From contig DAIEML010000030.1 in assembly GCA_027349615.1 (NCBI GenBank), positions 1-14,653 on the forward strand: a DNA stretch of 14,653 bases, given 5' to 3'. A model generated the notes under the pieces. The model had not been told where the DNA came from and did no database searches. It saw nothing but the letters and a program-made list of their open reading frames with translations. Within the stretch, counting starts at the first letter, position 1, and the number at the start of each line of letters is the position of its first letter. This DNA is from Ignavibacteriales bacterium (GTDB taxonomy: Bacteria > Bacteroidota > Ignavibacteria > Ignavibacteriales > Ignavibacteriaceae). The translations under genes were made by a program, and so were the position numbers. Below, one piece after another: positions 1 through 7,179 of the stretch.

Positions 1-144
1 CTTGATAATGACTATTTGATCCGCAGGAAAGCTGTTGACATGAACGTTAATGTTATTACCAATATTCAAGTGGCGAAAAGATTTGTAAAGTCGCTTACCA
101 AAATTCAAGAGTTATCAACTAAAAGCTGGGACGAGTATAACTAA
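1..144 (+). CDS. carB: Carbamoyl-phosphate synthase large chain, C-terminal end (partial)
   Basis: This is an open frame running in from the left edge; it encodes 47 residues and stops with TAA at 142-144. The visible peptide contains DYLIRRKAVDMNV followed by ITNIQVAKRFVKSL. That matches the end of the MGS-like allosteric domain of CarB and CPS1 proteins, where an IRR-x-AVD-x-N segment is followed by TN-x-Q-x-x-x-x-F. CarB makes carbamoyl phosphate from bicarbonate, ammonia and ATP for pyrimidine and arginine synthesis, and this terminal domain carries effector control in known enzymes. The catalytic domains lie outside the window, so the call rests on a short stretch. A stand-alone MGS-fold protein is less likely. 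Confidence 0.72.
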   Translation, partial: LDNDYLIRRKAVDMNVNVITNIQVAKRFVKSLTKIQELSTKSWDEYN

Positions 145-168
145 ACAAAAATAAACCGTGAACATATT

Positions 169-230
169 CTTGAACATGATCTTGAACTTCCACAATTAAT
201 GGTTCAAGTTTAAGAGTAAGTTCAAGATCA
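169..230. repeat. 13-bp inverted repeat with four CTTGAAC/GTTCAAG half-sites
   Basis: TGATCTTGAACTT at 177-189 is perfectly complementary to 218-230, with a 28-nt loop. The 7-mer CTTGAAC occurs at 169-175 and 181-187, and its reverse complement at 202-208 and 220-226, so alternative hairpins are possible (for example 181-187 with 202-208). An A-run, not a T-run, follows on the plus strand, so it is not a textbook intrinsic terminator. It sits between the carB stop and the phosphoesterase start. It could be a transcript-end hairpin, a processing site or a protein-binding palindrome; the sequence alone does not decide. Confidence 0.6.
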
Positions 231-247
231 AAAAACCTAACTAAAAA

Positions 248-1390
248 ATGGCAATATTTTTTTCAATCTTTTTTACAGTCTATAGTGCGTTAAACTTTTA
301 TATTTTTTTTAGAGGCTGGCAAGCGCTGGAAGGAAGTCCTCAACTAAAAATTCCTTATTTAATTTTATTTATTATCTTTTCGTTTTCGTATTTAGCTGCT
401 AAACTCTTAGAAAAAATTCTTACTCCGCTTTTCTATGATATACTTCTTGGCATCGGTTCTTTTTGGTTTGCGTTTATGGTTTATTTTTTATTAGCGGTTT
501 TATTCATTGATATTGCTCGTCTTTTTTTATCAATATTTCATTTCATGCCGGCATTCGTGAATCAAAATTATATTTTAACTAAGCAGATTATTGCTTTAAC
601 AGTTGTTATTATTGTTTCAATTGTTGTTCTTGCCGGATATATCAACACACAAATTCTTTCTGTAAAAACTCTGAACTTAGATTTACGCAAAGGATCGAGC
701 AATTTAAATGAATTGAATGCTGTTTTGATTTCTGATATTCATCTTTCTCCGATAAACAATGGAAGACATCTTAAAAGAATTGTTCAAAAAGTTAACGAGC
801 TAAATCCGGATATTATTTTTATTGCTGGCGATTTAGTTGATGATAGAGCCGAAACCTTAATTAATAGAAACATTGGTTCATCTCTTCTTGATTTAAAATC
901 GAAATTTGGATCGTATGCGATTACCGGCAATCATGAATTTATAAATGGTATTGAAGGCTACGAGAAATACATTAAAAATTTTGGAATTAATCTTCTACGT
1001 GATTCTTCAATTAAAATTGGCAACTCATTCTACATCATCGGAAGAGATGACCGCGCTAAGAAACAATTTACAAAACAAGATAGAAAATCTTTAGCTGACT
1101 TAATGATTGGAGTTGATAAATCTCTGCCGATAATTTTAATGGATCATACTCCGTTTGGTTTGGATGAAGCTGAAAAGAATAATATAGATTTACAGCTTTC
1201 AGGTCATACCCATCATGGACAAATGTTCCCAGCAAATCTTATAACAAAAATGATTTATGAAATGAGCTGGGGTTATTTGAAAAAAGGCAGCACACAATAT
1301 TATGTTTCATGCGGCGCAGGCACCTGGGGACCGCCCGTTAAAATAGGCAGCAGTTCCGAAATTGTGAATCTGAAAATTAAATTCATCTAA
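248..1390 (+). CDS. Membrane-anchored calcineurin-like metallophosphoesterase (YkuE/YaeI-type)
   Basis: The protein has 380 residues. The first ~135 are strongly hydrophobic with about four membrane segments (near 2-22, 34-53, 66-95 and 113-133), followed by a soluble phosphoesterase domain. Metal-binding motifs are complete and in order: DIH at 163-165, GDLVDD from 194, GNHE at 227-230, DHTP from 299 and GHTHHGQ at 319-325. These are the ligands of a two-metal calcineurin-fold hydrolase. The YkuE/YaeI relatives act on membrane-associated substrates such as UDP-diacylglucosamine or are of unknown specificity, so the substrate here is not known. The usual GHTHGGQ is GHTHHGQ, a mild change next to the ligands. 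There is no Shine-Dalgarno; an A-rich stretch precedes the ATG. It ends on a shared terminator. Confidence 0.9.
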   Translation: MAIFFSIFFTVYSALNFYIFFRGWQALEGSPQLKIPYLILFIIFSFSYLAAKLLEKILTPLFYDILLGIGSFWFAFMVYFLLAVLFIDIARLFLSIFHFMPAFVNQNYILTKQIIALTVVIIVSIVVLAGYINTQILSVKTLNLDLRKGSSNLNELNAVLISDIHLSPINNGRHLKRIVQKVNELNPDIIFIAGDLVDDRAETLINRNIGSSLLDLKSKFGSYAITGNHEFINGIEGYEKYIKNFGINLLRDSSIKIGNSFYIIGRDDRAKKQFTKQDRKSLADLMIGVDKSLPIILMDHTPFGLDEAEKNNIDLQLSGHTHHGQMFPANLITKMIYEMSWGYLKKGSTQYYVSCGAGTWGPPVKIGSSSEIVNLKIKFI

Positions 1391-1440
1391 AAAAGAAACC
1401 CGAATTGAATACGATTCGGGTTTCAAAATAATATTATTTT
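1389..1440. terminator. Bidirectional intrinsic terminator
   Basis: A perfect 11-bp stem (1395-1405 with 1414-1424, GAAACCCGAAT and its complement) encloses an 8-nt loop. Six A residues at 1389-1394 give a T6 tract when read on the minus strand, and 1431-1440 is AT-rich with a TTTT run when read on the plus strand. It lies between the convergent phosphoesterase and beta-barrel genes and can end both transcripts. It is best formed for the minus-strand gene. Confidence 0.88.
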
Positions 1441-1455
1441 TTAAATCCTTCACTT

Positions 1456-2346
1456 TCAAAATTCGAATGTAACTCCAAATTTGAATTGATCATATGACAG
1501 CGGTGCAACAGTATCAAACGGCCAATTCATCTTTTCTTGCCTCAGTTCATAAATTCCATACGATAAAGCATTCTTTAAAACAAAATTTACTACTGGCGCA
1601 GCATAAGGAGAAGAATCTAAAATTTCATCTACAAAGCTATCAACTCCCCACTGCCCTGCAGCTTCTATTAATGAACTTCCAACCCACTTCCAGAAAATAT
1701 GCCTTGGAAAAACTATCGATCTTTCATAGCCGGCTTCCAAGACTAAATGTGGAATTATTTTAAATCTTATACCGCCTTCGCTGCTCGTTCCGAATCTAAA
1801 TGAATTGTTATAAAGATTTGTAATAGTTTGATCATTGATTGTAGCCGGGTTATCAGTCATCTTTAAGTTTGACCACTCAAACGAATAAGTATGATAAGGA
1901 ATAATAGCTGCTGATCCCAATTTATAACCATAACCTGAAGACCGGCCAAAACCGAAACGCCACATATTGGTTTTAAGGTCAGTGCTGTTTGAAGAAGTGT
2001 TGGATAAATCAGTCGAGATATTACTTACATAAAAATATTTGTAATTATAATCGAGAATGTTTTCCTCAACATCATCATTATTTTCGTGAGTGTAACCTAA
2101 TTTTAATTCAAGTAAATTCGGTCTTGCAAAAGTTTCATCAAAATTTTTGGTTGTTAACTTTGACAAGCCATAATTCAATGAGATTGTAGGCTTACCTTTA
2201 AACTCTTCATGGAACATCATAAATCTAAAATGATGATGCTTCCATTCTTTCCCGTTGCTTTCAGTAGAATCTTCCTCCTGAGCAAAATTGTATGCCACGC
2301 TAACAAAACTTAGAATTATAATGAACAATATTTTTTTATGGTACAT
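1456..2346 (-). CDS. Putative outer-membrane beta-barrel protein, unknown function
   Basis: The protein has 296 residues. The N-terminus is a signal peptide: MYHKK, then a hydrophobic stretch to about residue 21, with likely cleavage after FAQ. The rest alternates polar and aromatic/hydrophobic residues as in beta-strands, and it ends FKFGVTFEF, matching the C-terminal aromatic beta-signal recognised by the BAM machinery. A histidine-rich patch (KHHHF) and a very acidic loop (NNDDVEEN) are visible. I do not recognise a specific family and see no catalytic motif. It stands alone, with a gap of over 300 nt upstream and the terminator just downstream, so it is probably monocistronic. The start is well supported by an AGGAGG site 5 nt before the ATG. 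Confidence 0.78.
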   Translation of the reverse strand: MYHKKILFIIILSFVSVAYNFAQEEDSTESNGKEWKHHHFRFMMFHEEFKGKPTISLNYGLSKLTTKNFDETFARPNLLELKLGYTHENNDDVEENILDYNYKYFYVSNISTDLSNTSSNSTDLKTNMWRFGFGRSSGYGYKLGSAAIIPYHTYSFEWSNLKMTDNPATINDQTITNLYNNSFRFGTSSEGGIRFKIIPHLVLEAGYERSIVFPRHIFWKWVGSSLIEAAGQWGVDSFVDEILDSSPYAAPVVNFVLKNALSYGIYELRQEKMNWPFDTVAPLSYDQFKFGVTFEF

Positions 2347-2351
2347 TAGGT

Positions 2352-2357
2352 CCTCCT
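2352..2357 (-). promoter_or_regulatory. Strong Shine-Dalgarno site (AGGAGG)
   Basis: Read on the minus strand, AGGAGG ends 5 nt before the ATG at 2346. It is the only full-consensus ribosome site in the window; most other genes here have only A/T-rich leaders. It fixes the start of the outer-membrane protein and suggests efficient translation. Confidence 0.85.
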
Positions 2358-2367
2358 ATTTATAATA

Positions 2368-2398
2368 CAAGTATATATTTCAGAATGACGAGATCAAA
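2368..2398 (-). promoter_or_regulatory. Candidate Bacteroidota-type promoter for the outer-membrane protein
   Basis: On the minus strand, TTTG (2395-2398) is followed after 19 nt by TATACTTG (2368-2375). The Bacteroidota primary sigma factor consensus is TTTG, 19-21 nt, TAnnTTTG, so this has one mismatch in the -7 box. A start site about 6-8 nt downstream would leave a short leader holding the AGGAGG. In AT-rich DNA such matches arise by chance, so this is tentative. Confidence 0.35.
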
Positions 2399-2667
2399 TA
2401 ACAATGACTATGCCGGGATTTATAATTTCAAATCAATTAAATTCAAAGTTTTCCACAACATAATGATCAATTTTTTAGACACAAGATTAAATTAGTAAAC
2501 ATCAAAAATCTAAAATTGAAATTTATATTTTGACTTAAAGAAACTGGAAAAAGTTACGTTTAATATAGACGTCTGTAAAAAACTTGCTTAATATTTTTTG
2601 TTGAACAGTAAATTAAAGTGAAGTACGGACAGATTGGCTGATTTGGAAGTTGATGGTTGGCAAATAA
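2399..2667. other. Non-coding gap between outer-membrane protein and CHASE2 regulator
   Basis: This AT-rich stretch lies downstream of the regulator and upstream of the outer-membrane gene, both on the minus strand. I find no convincing open frame, RNA gene or T-tract terminator. One 6-bp inverted repeat (2657-2662 with 2671-2676, TTGGCA/TGCCAA) overlaps the regulator stop codon. It may mark the transcript end, but no T-run follows it. Confidence 0.5.
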
Positions 2668-5133
2668 TTATGCCAAAATTTTATGCTTAATAATATCATC
2701 CAGATAGCTATGAAACTTGTGAGGCAAATTTTTATACTTTGAAGTAAATTTGATTTTTACCTCATCAAAATCTGTTAATTGTAATTCTTTTAAATCAGTT
2801 TCAATATTTGATAAAAATGTTTGGAGTTTATTTCTAACTCGATCTTTAACTTCTTTTTCATCAGATAATGAAATTAACTCAACAGATTTCTCAATATCAA
2901 AATCATTCTCCACATAAATTTTTAATGAATAACCTCGGAAATTTTCGGAGATAACAGTACGACTAATATTTCCCAGCTCATTTGCCGTTTCAATTATTGA
3001 TGATCTAGAAAATTTTTTATTTCTTAAAGATTCGATTACTATATCATCAAAATTAAACTTGCTGTCTTTTACAATTTCATCCGGTAAGTCGGAAAGCTGG
3101 ATTAGATTTCTCTCAACTGATTTTGCAAATATTACAGAGCGTTTAATAACGGCTTCCAATTCTCTCACATTTCCTTTCCATTCATATCGCAATAATGCTT
3201 CAAGTACAGCCTCAGATAATTTGAAATCTCCGCTTTCCCTTGATAGAAATTTTCTTGCTAAAATTTCTATATCTTCTTTTCTTTCTCTTAATGGCGGCAA
3301 TTCAATTTTTATTACATTCAACCTATAATAAAGATCTTCACGGAATTTTTTCTCTTTCACAAATGATTCCAGCTGACGATTTGTAGCAGCGACAATTCTT
3401 ACATCCGTGTGAAAAGTTTTTGATGAACCGACTTTTTCAAAATCACCGGTTTGAATTACACGCAATAATTTTATTTGAAAGTTCTCAGAAGTCTCAGCAA
3501 TTTCATCGAGGAAAATCGTTCCTTTGTTTGCAGCTTCAAATCTGCCTATCTTATCGGCGACTGCACCTGTGAAAGCACCTTTAACATGTCCAAATAATTC
3601 ACTTTCCAATAAAGTATCCGATAATGCGCCGCAATTGACTGCAACAAAATTACTTTTGCTTCTTTCACTTTGATTGTGAATCGCTTTTGCAACTAGTTCT
3701 TTTCCGGTTCCACTTTCTCCGAGAATTAAAATATTGGCATTACCATTTGAAACTTTTTTGATAGTTTCAATCACATTGTTCATTGCTCTTGATCGATAGA
3801 TTATTCCTTCGAATTCCTTTGCTTCTCCATTTGCAAAGACAAGAGCTTCTTTTTTGTCAGCTTCATTTTCCTTGAGCTTTTCAATATCAGCTTTCAAAGA
3901 TTTTATTTTATCGACAAGAGATTGTGAACTTTCTTGGCTGGAAATATTTAATTCTTTTTGAAGTCTTACTAATTCATTTTCTTTTTTTGATAATAAATTT
4001 TTCAGGAGATTCGCCTCATCAATAATTCCTTTCAACTGAATTTTATCTTCTGAGATGTTAAAAATAAAATCTGCGACAGCAGTTAAAAGAAAAGGGATTA
4101 AGAAAACTGAATACGCTAGCTCGATATTAAAAAAAGAAAAAAGAAAAAAAGAAACAATTATGAAAAGAGCAAAAATTAAAATATTATAATTTATCGTTTT
4201 AATTTTTATAGATCTTTTGTGAAAAATGAGTATCAACAAAAGCAAAAGAATAAAAATTATTTTAGAAGAAAAAATTAAATTGTCGTTCAGCCAGCGTTGA
4301 TGAAGAATATTATCCAAGGCAAAAGCATGAATGGCATATCCCGGCATGTTGTCATCAAAATTAGTTTTTAGCACGGAAGATATTTGCGGATCACTTATTC
4401 CTATTATTACAATTTTATTTTTTAATGATTGAAGATTTATTGACCCTTTATTCACAGCTTGGAAAAAATTTAAAAGTGAATAACGCTGAAACTTGTGCCA
4501 TGAACAAATGAAATTAATTTTGAGATTTTTCGCTTCATCAGTTAAATTTTTATCACCTGATAATTGAAGCGAAAAAGCTTTTACAATGGAATGATCATTA
4601 TGAATTATTAATGGAATTTGAATCCCGTTTTGGTCAAAATAATTTAAGTGCCCTGTTTCAATTTCATTATCCAATAATTTTGGGCTCGGATAACTTAAAG
4701 AATCCGTAAAAAATTTCCCATCTTTATAAAAAACATTTCCTGCAACCGAACTTAATACTACATTTCCAGAGTTTTCAATAACTTTTGTAACAAGATTATC
4801 GTAAAGAGTTTGAGTAACAAATTTTGCGCTTAAAAAAACTTCAAGTCCAATTGTTTTTACTTTATAATCAGAAAGGTTTTTAATCAGAAGAGCGTAATAA
4901 CTTCTTTTTAGCGGCCAATTACCAAGGTTATTTATATCTGAAGAAGTAATATCAATTAAAACAATATTTGAATCAGGCTGTTGCTGGCCTCTAATCAACG
5001 CAAAGTAGGTTTCAATATTTTTATCTAAAATTTTTTCGGGGTCTTTTATCAATGATAAAATAAGAATAGAAACAAAAGCCAGAAATACCTTTACGTAAAA
5101 TTTATTTTTAGCCAGCAATCGAAAATTTTTCAT
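2668..5133 (-). CDS. Membrane-bound CHASE2-domain sigma-54-dependent transcriptional activator
   Basis: The protein has 821 residues. One membrane segment (about 12-28) precedes an extracytoplasmic CHASE2 domain (about 40-285), recognised by IVLIDITSSDINNLGNWPLKRSYY, GHLNYFD, LKNKIVIIG and PGYAIHAFALDNIL. Three more membrane segments (about 290-307, 317-338, 341-363) and a coiled coil (about 365-425) follow. The AAA+ domain (about 448-675) is complete: Walker A GESGTGKE 472-479, sigma-54-contacting GAFTGA 519-524, Walker B FLDE 541-544, and REDLYYRLNV from 598. It should hydrolyse ATP to open sigma-54 promoters, directly driven by a periplasmic signal. The C-terminal ~140 residues hold an HTH-like stretch (about 708-745) that is not a standard Fis domain. 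It starts 27 nt after hslU and probably ends the operon. Confidence 0.9.
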   Translation of the reverse strand: MKNFRLLAKNKFYVKVFLAFVSILILSLIKDPEKILDKNIETYFALIRGQQQPDSNIVLIDITSSDINNLGNWPLKRSYYALLIKNLSDYKVKTIGLEVFLSAKFVTQTLYDNLVTKVIENSGNVVLSSVAGNVFYKDGKFFTDSLSYPSPKLLDNEIETGHLNYFDQNGIQIPLIIHNDHSIVKAFSLQLSGDKNLTDEAKNLKINFICSWHKFQRYSLLNFFQAVNKGSINLQSLKNKIVIIGISDPQISSVLKTNFDDNMPGYAIHAFALDNILHQRWLNDNLIFSSKIIFILLLLLILIFHKRSIKIKTINYNILIFALFIIVSFFLFSFFNIELAYSVFLIPFLLTAVADFIFNISEDKIQLKGIIDEANLLKNLLSKKENELVRLQKELNISSQESSQSLVDKIKSLKADIEKLKENEADKKEALVFANGEAKEFEGIIYRSRAMNNVIETIKKVSNGNANILILGESGTGKELVAKAIHNQSERSKSNFVAVNCGALSDTLLESELFGHVKGAFTGAVADKIGRFEAANKGTIFLDEIAETSENFQIKLLRVIQTGDFEKVGSSKTFHTDVRIVAATNRQLESFVKEKKFREDLYYRLNVIKIELPPLRERKEDIEILARKFLSRESGDFKLSEAVLEALLRYEWKGNVRELEAVIKRSVIFAKSVERNLIQLSDLPDEIVKDSKFNFDDIVIESLRNKKFSRSSIIETANELGNISRTVISENFRGYSLKIYVENDFDIEKSVELISLSDEKEVKDRVRNKLQTFLSNIETDLKELQLTDFDEVKIKFTSKYKNLPHKFHSYLDDIIKHKILA

Positions 5134-5160
5134 AAGTTTTAAAAAGTAAAGCTAAGAAAT

Positions 5161-6549
5161 TTAAAGGATGAACTTACTCAAATCCCTGTTCTTAACAATG
5201 CTATCTAACTTTTGTTTTACAGATTTTGCTGTAATCTTAACTTTCTCATTCGGAATTTTATCTGGGACATCAAAAAGAATTTCATCCAACAATGTCGTTA
5301 AAATTGTATGCAGCCTTCTGGCTCCAATATTTTCAACTTGCTCATTTACTTCTGAAGCTAAACGTGCAATCTCTTTTATTGCATCAGAAGTAAATTCGAG
5401 TTTAACGCCTTCAGTTTCGAGCAATGCATTATACTGTTTAAGCAAAGCATTTTCGGGCATCGTTAAAATTTTAACAAAATCTTCCTGTGTTAAACTTTTC
5501 AATTCAACTCGAATTGGGAAACGGCCTTGAAGTTCCGGGATTAAATCGGATGGTTTTGAAACATGAAACGCACCGGAGGCAATAAATAAAATATGATCGG
5601 TTTTTACAACACCATATTTTGTGTTGACATTTGAGCCTTCAACAATAGGAAGTAAATCTCTTTGAACACCTTCACGCGAAACATCCGGACCTTGGCCTTT
5701 GCCGCCTCCGGCAACTTTATCAATTTCATCGATAAAAATTATCCCGGAATCCTGCACTCTATCAATCGCTTCTTTCTGAACTGCTTCCATGTCAATTAAT
5801 TTTTGGGCTTCTTCCTGAGCAATAATTTTTCTAGCTTCGGCAATTGAAGTTTTTCTTTTCTTCTTTTTCTTCGGCATAATGTTGCCCATTATTTCCTGGA
5901 AGTTAATTCCAAGATCATCTAAACCAAATGGACCAAGAACTTGCATACCGATAGAGTTTTGGGCACTTGCATCAAACTCAACCATCTTGTCGTTCATCTC
6001 ACCGCTTTTAAGTTTTTGTTTCATCCATTCGCGCGTTTTTTGATTTTGGAATGCTTCACCATTGCCTTCATTATCGGTAGTTTCAGTTAGACCAACAGAT
6101 TTTTTTACTGGCGGAATTAACAAATCAAGAATTTTTTCATCAGCAAGTTCCTCTGCATGAGATTGTACCTGTGCTGTCATTTCTGATTTTACCATATTTA
6201 CTGCGTAATCAGCAAGATCACGAATCATCGATTCAACGTCTCTGCCAACATAACCAACTTCTGTAAACTTGGATGCTTCAACTTTGATGAAAGGTGCTTC
6301 TGCAAGCTTTGCAAGCCTTCTAGCAATTTCAGTTTTACCAACACCGGTTGGTCCAATTAAAATTATATTGTTTGGTAAAATTTCTTCGCGTAATTCATCC
6401 GGAACCTGTTGCCTTCGCCATCTATTTCTTAAAGCAATTGCAACAGCTCTTTTAGCTTCATTTTGTCCAATTATATAGTTATCTAGTTCATTAACAATTT
6501 GAGAAGGCGTAAATGCCTTCATCGATTTATTTTTCATATTCTTCTTCAT
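5161..6549 (-). CDS. hslU: HslU, ATPase subunit of the HslUV protease
   Basis: The AAA+ unfoldase feeds proteins into HslV in the cytoplasm. From the ATG at 6549 it has 462 residues, slightly longer than E. coli HslU (443). Walker A GPTGVGKT is at 66-73, the pore loop GYVG at 99-102, the I-domain about 110-255 with a KKKKKRK run, Walker B FIDE at 272-275, the arginine-finger segment GRF at 342-344 and sensor-2 GARR at 409-412. The C-terminal LSKFIL matches the tail that inserts into HslV pockets, so the pair should be functional. A TTG immediately before the ATG (6550-6552) is a possible alternative start. The family's conserved N-terminus begins only around residue 12, so internal ATGs are also possible. 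The gap from the hslV stop is 5 nt, indicating coupled expression. Confidence 0.97.
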   Translation of the reverse strand: MKKNMKNKSMKAFTPSQIVNELDNYIIGQNEAKRAVAIALRNRWRRQQVPDELREEILPNNIILIGPTGVGKTEIARRLAKLAEAPFIKVEASKFTEVGYVGRDVESMIRDLADYAVNMVKSEMTAQVQSHAEELADEKILDLLIPPVKKSVGLTETTDNEGNGEAFQNQKTREWMKQKLKSGEMNDKMVEFDASAQNSIGMQVLGPFGLDDLGINFQEIMGNIMPKKKKKRKTSIAEARKIIAQEEAQKLIDMEAVQKEAIDRVQDSGIIFIDEIDKVAGGGKGQGPDVSREGVQRDLLPIVEGSNVNTKYGVVKTDHILFIASGAFHVSKPSDLIPELQGRFPIRVELKSLTQEDFVKILTMPENALLKQYNALLETEGVKLEFTSDAIKEIARLASEVNEQVENIGARRLHTILTTLLDEILFDVPDKIPNEKVKITAKSVKQKLDSIVKNRDLSKFIL

Positions 6550-6554
6550 CAATT

Positions 6555-7091
6555 TTATAAAACTTCAACATTTATTTTATCATTTGTATAGATACAAATT
6601 TCTGAAGCTGTTTTCAAAGATTCAGCAACGATTTCTTTAGCAGAAAGTTTGCTGTATTTTTTCAGCATACGCGCAGCAGAAAGTGCATACATTCCGCCAG
6701 AACCGATCGCAACAATTTGATCATCTGGTTCTATTACATCTCCGTTTCCAGAAATTATTAGAGCTTTATCATTAGTAATTACCGCTAACATTGCTTCCAG
6801 TTTCCTTAAATATTTATCGGTTCGCCAATCCTTTGCTAATTCAACAGCAGCCCTGCTTACATTTCCTCGATATTGCTCAAGTTTATCTTCAAATCTTTCC
6901 ATTAATGTAAATGCATCCGCAGAAGCACCCGCAAATCCGCATAAAGCTTTTCCATTTTTTAGTTTTCTAATTTTCATCGCATTATGTTTCATAACGGTGT
7001 TGCCAAGAGTAACTTGCCCGTCACCGCCAATCGCTGCTTCACCATTATGTACAACTCCCAAAATAGTTGTTGCATGAATTTTATTTTCCAT
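6555..7091 (-). CDS. hslV: HslV, proteolytic subunit of the HslUV protease
   Basis: This is a proteasome-beta-type peptidase of 178 residues that forms a double hexamer capped by HslU. HATTILG at 6-12 implies removal of a seven-residue propeptide to expose Thr8 as the N-terminal nucleophile. In mature numbering Thr1, Asp17 (D24), Lys28 (K35) and Lys33 (K40) all fall where E. coli HslV has them, and GSGG (130-133) supplies the Ser124 equivalent. E. coli HslV has only the initiator Met before Thr1, so this longer pre-sequence resembles Bacillus CodW, but here Thr is clearly retained. The start is supported by GGGAG at 7098-7102, 6 nt upstream. It precedes hslU directly. Confidence 0.97.
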   Translation of the reverse strand: MENKIHATTILGVVHNGEAAIGGDGQVTLGNTVMKHNAMKIRKLKNGKALCGFAGASADAFTLMERFEDKLEQYRGNVSRAAVELAKDWRTDKYLRKLEAMLAVITNDKALIISGNGDVIEPDDQIVAIGSGGMYALSAARMLKKYSKLSAKEIVAESLKTASEICIYTNDKINVEVL

Positions 7092-7123
7092 AAATAACTC
7101 CCGAACTCCGAGAAAGTTTAATG

Positions 7124-7145
7124 AAATTATAATCGCTTATAATTT
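7124..7145. repeat. AT-only inverted repeat upstream of hslV
   Basis: A perfect 9-bp stem (AAATTATAA at 7124-7132 with 7137-7145) encloses the loop TCGC, in the 88-nt gap between the prolyl isomerase and hslV. Every paired base is A or T, so it is a weak hairpin. On the minus strand the arms contain TATAAG and TATAAT, so it could overlap an internal promoter. No matching -35/-33 element at good spacing is evident. Confidence 0.4.
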
Positions 7146-7179
7146 TAATAATATTTCAAAAATAAATTTAATTTACTAT

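Noticed and set aside
2656..2676. Sequence resembling a sigma-54 promoter (TTGGCA...TTTGCC on the minus strand, TTGGCA...ATGCC on the plus strand)
   Set aside because: The spacing between GG and GC is 11 nt on both strands, while sigma-54 requires 10. It also overlaps the stop codon of the activator gene, and the symmetry is explained by the 6-bp inverted repeat.
4120..4260. Long A-rich/polypurine stretch on the plus strand, considered as a structural or regulatory element
   Set aside because: It is explained by Phe/Leu/Ile-rich membrane segments of the CHASE2 regulator encoded on the other strand.
5168..5530. 120-codon plus-strand open frame within hslU
   Set aside because: The antisense strand encodes conserved HslU sensor-2 and C-terminal segments; the plus-strand product has no family features.
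5846..5875. Poly-lysine run (KKKKKRK) in HslU, considered as an insertion or frameshift-prone anomaly
   Set aside because: A basic run in the I-domain is common in HslU homologues, and the frame continues intact on both sides with all motifs present.
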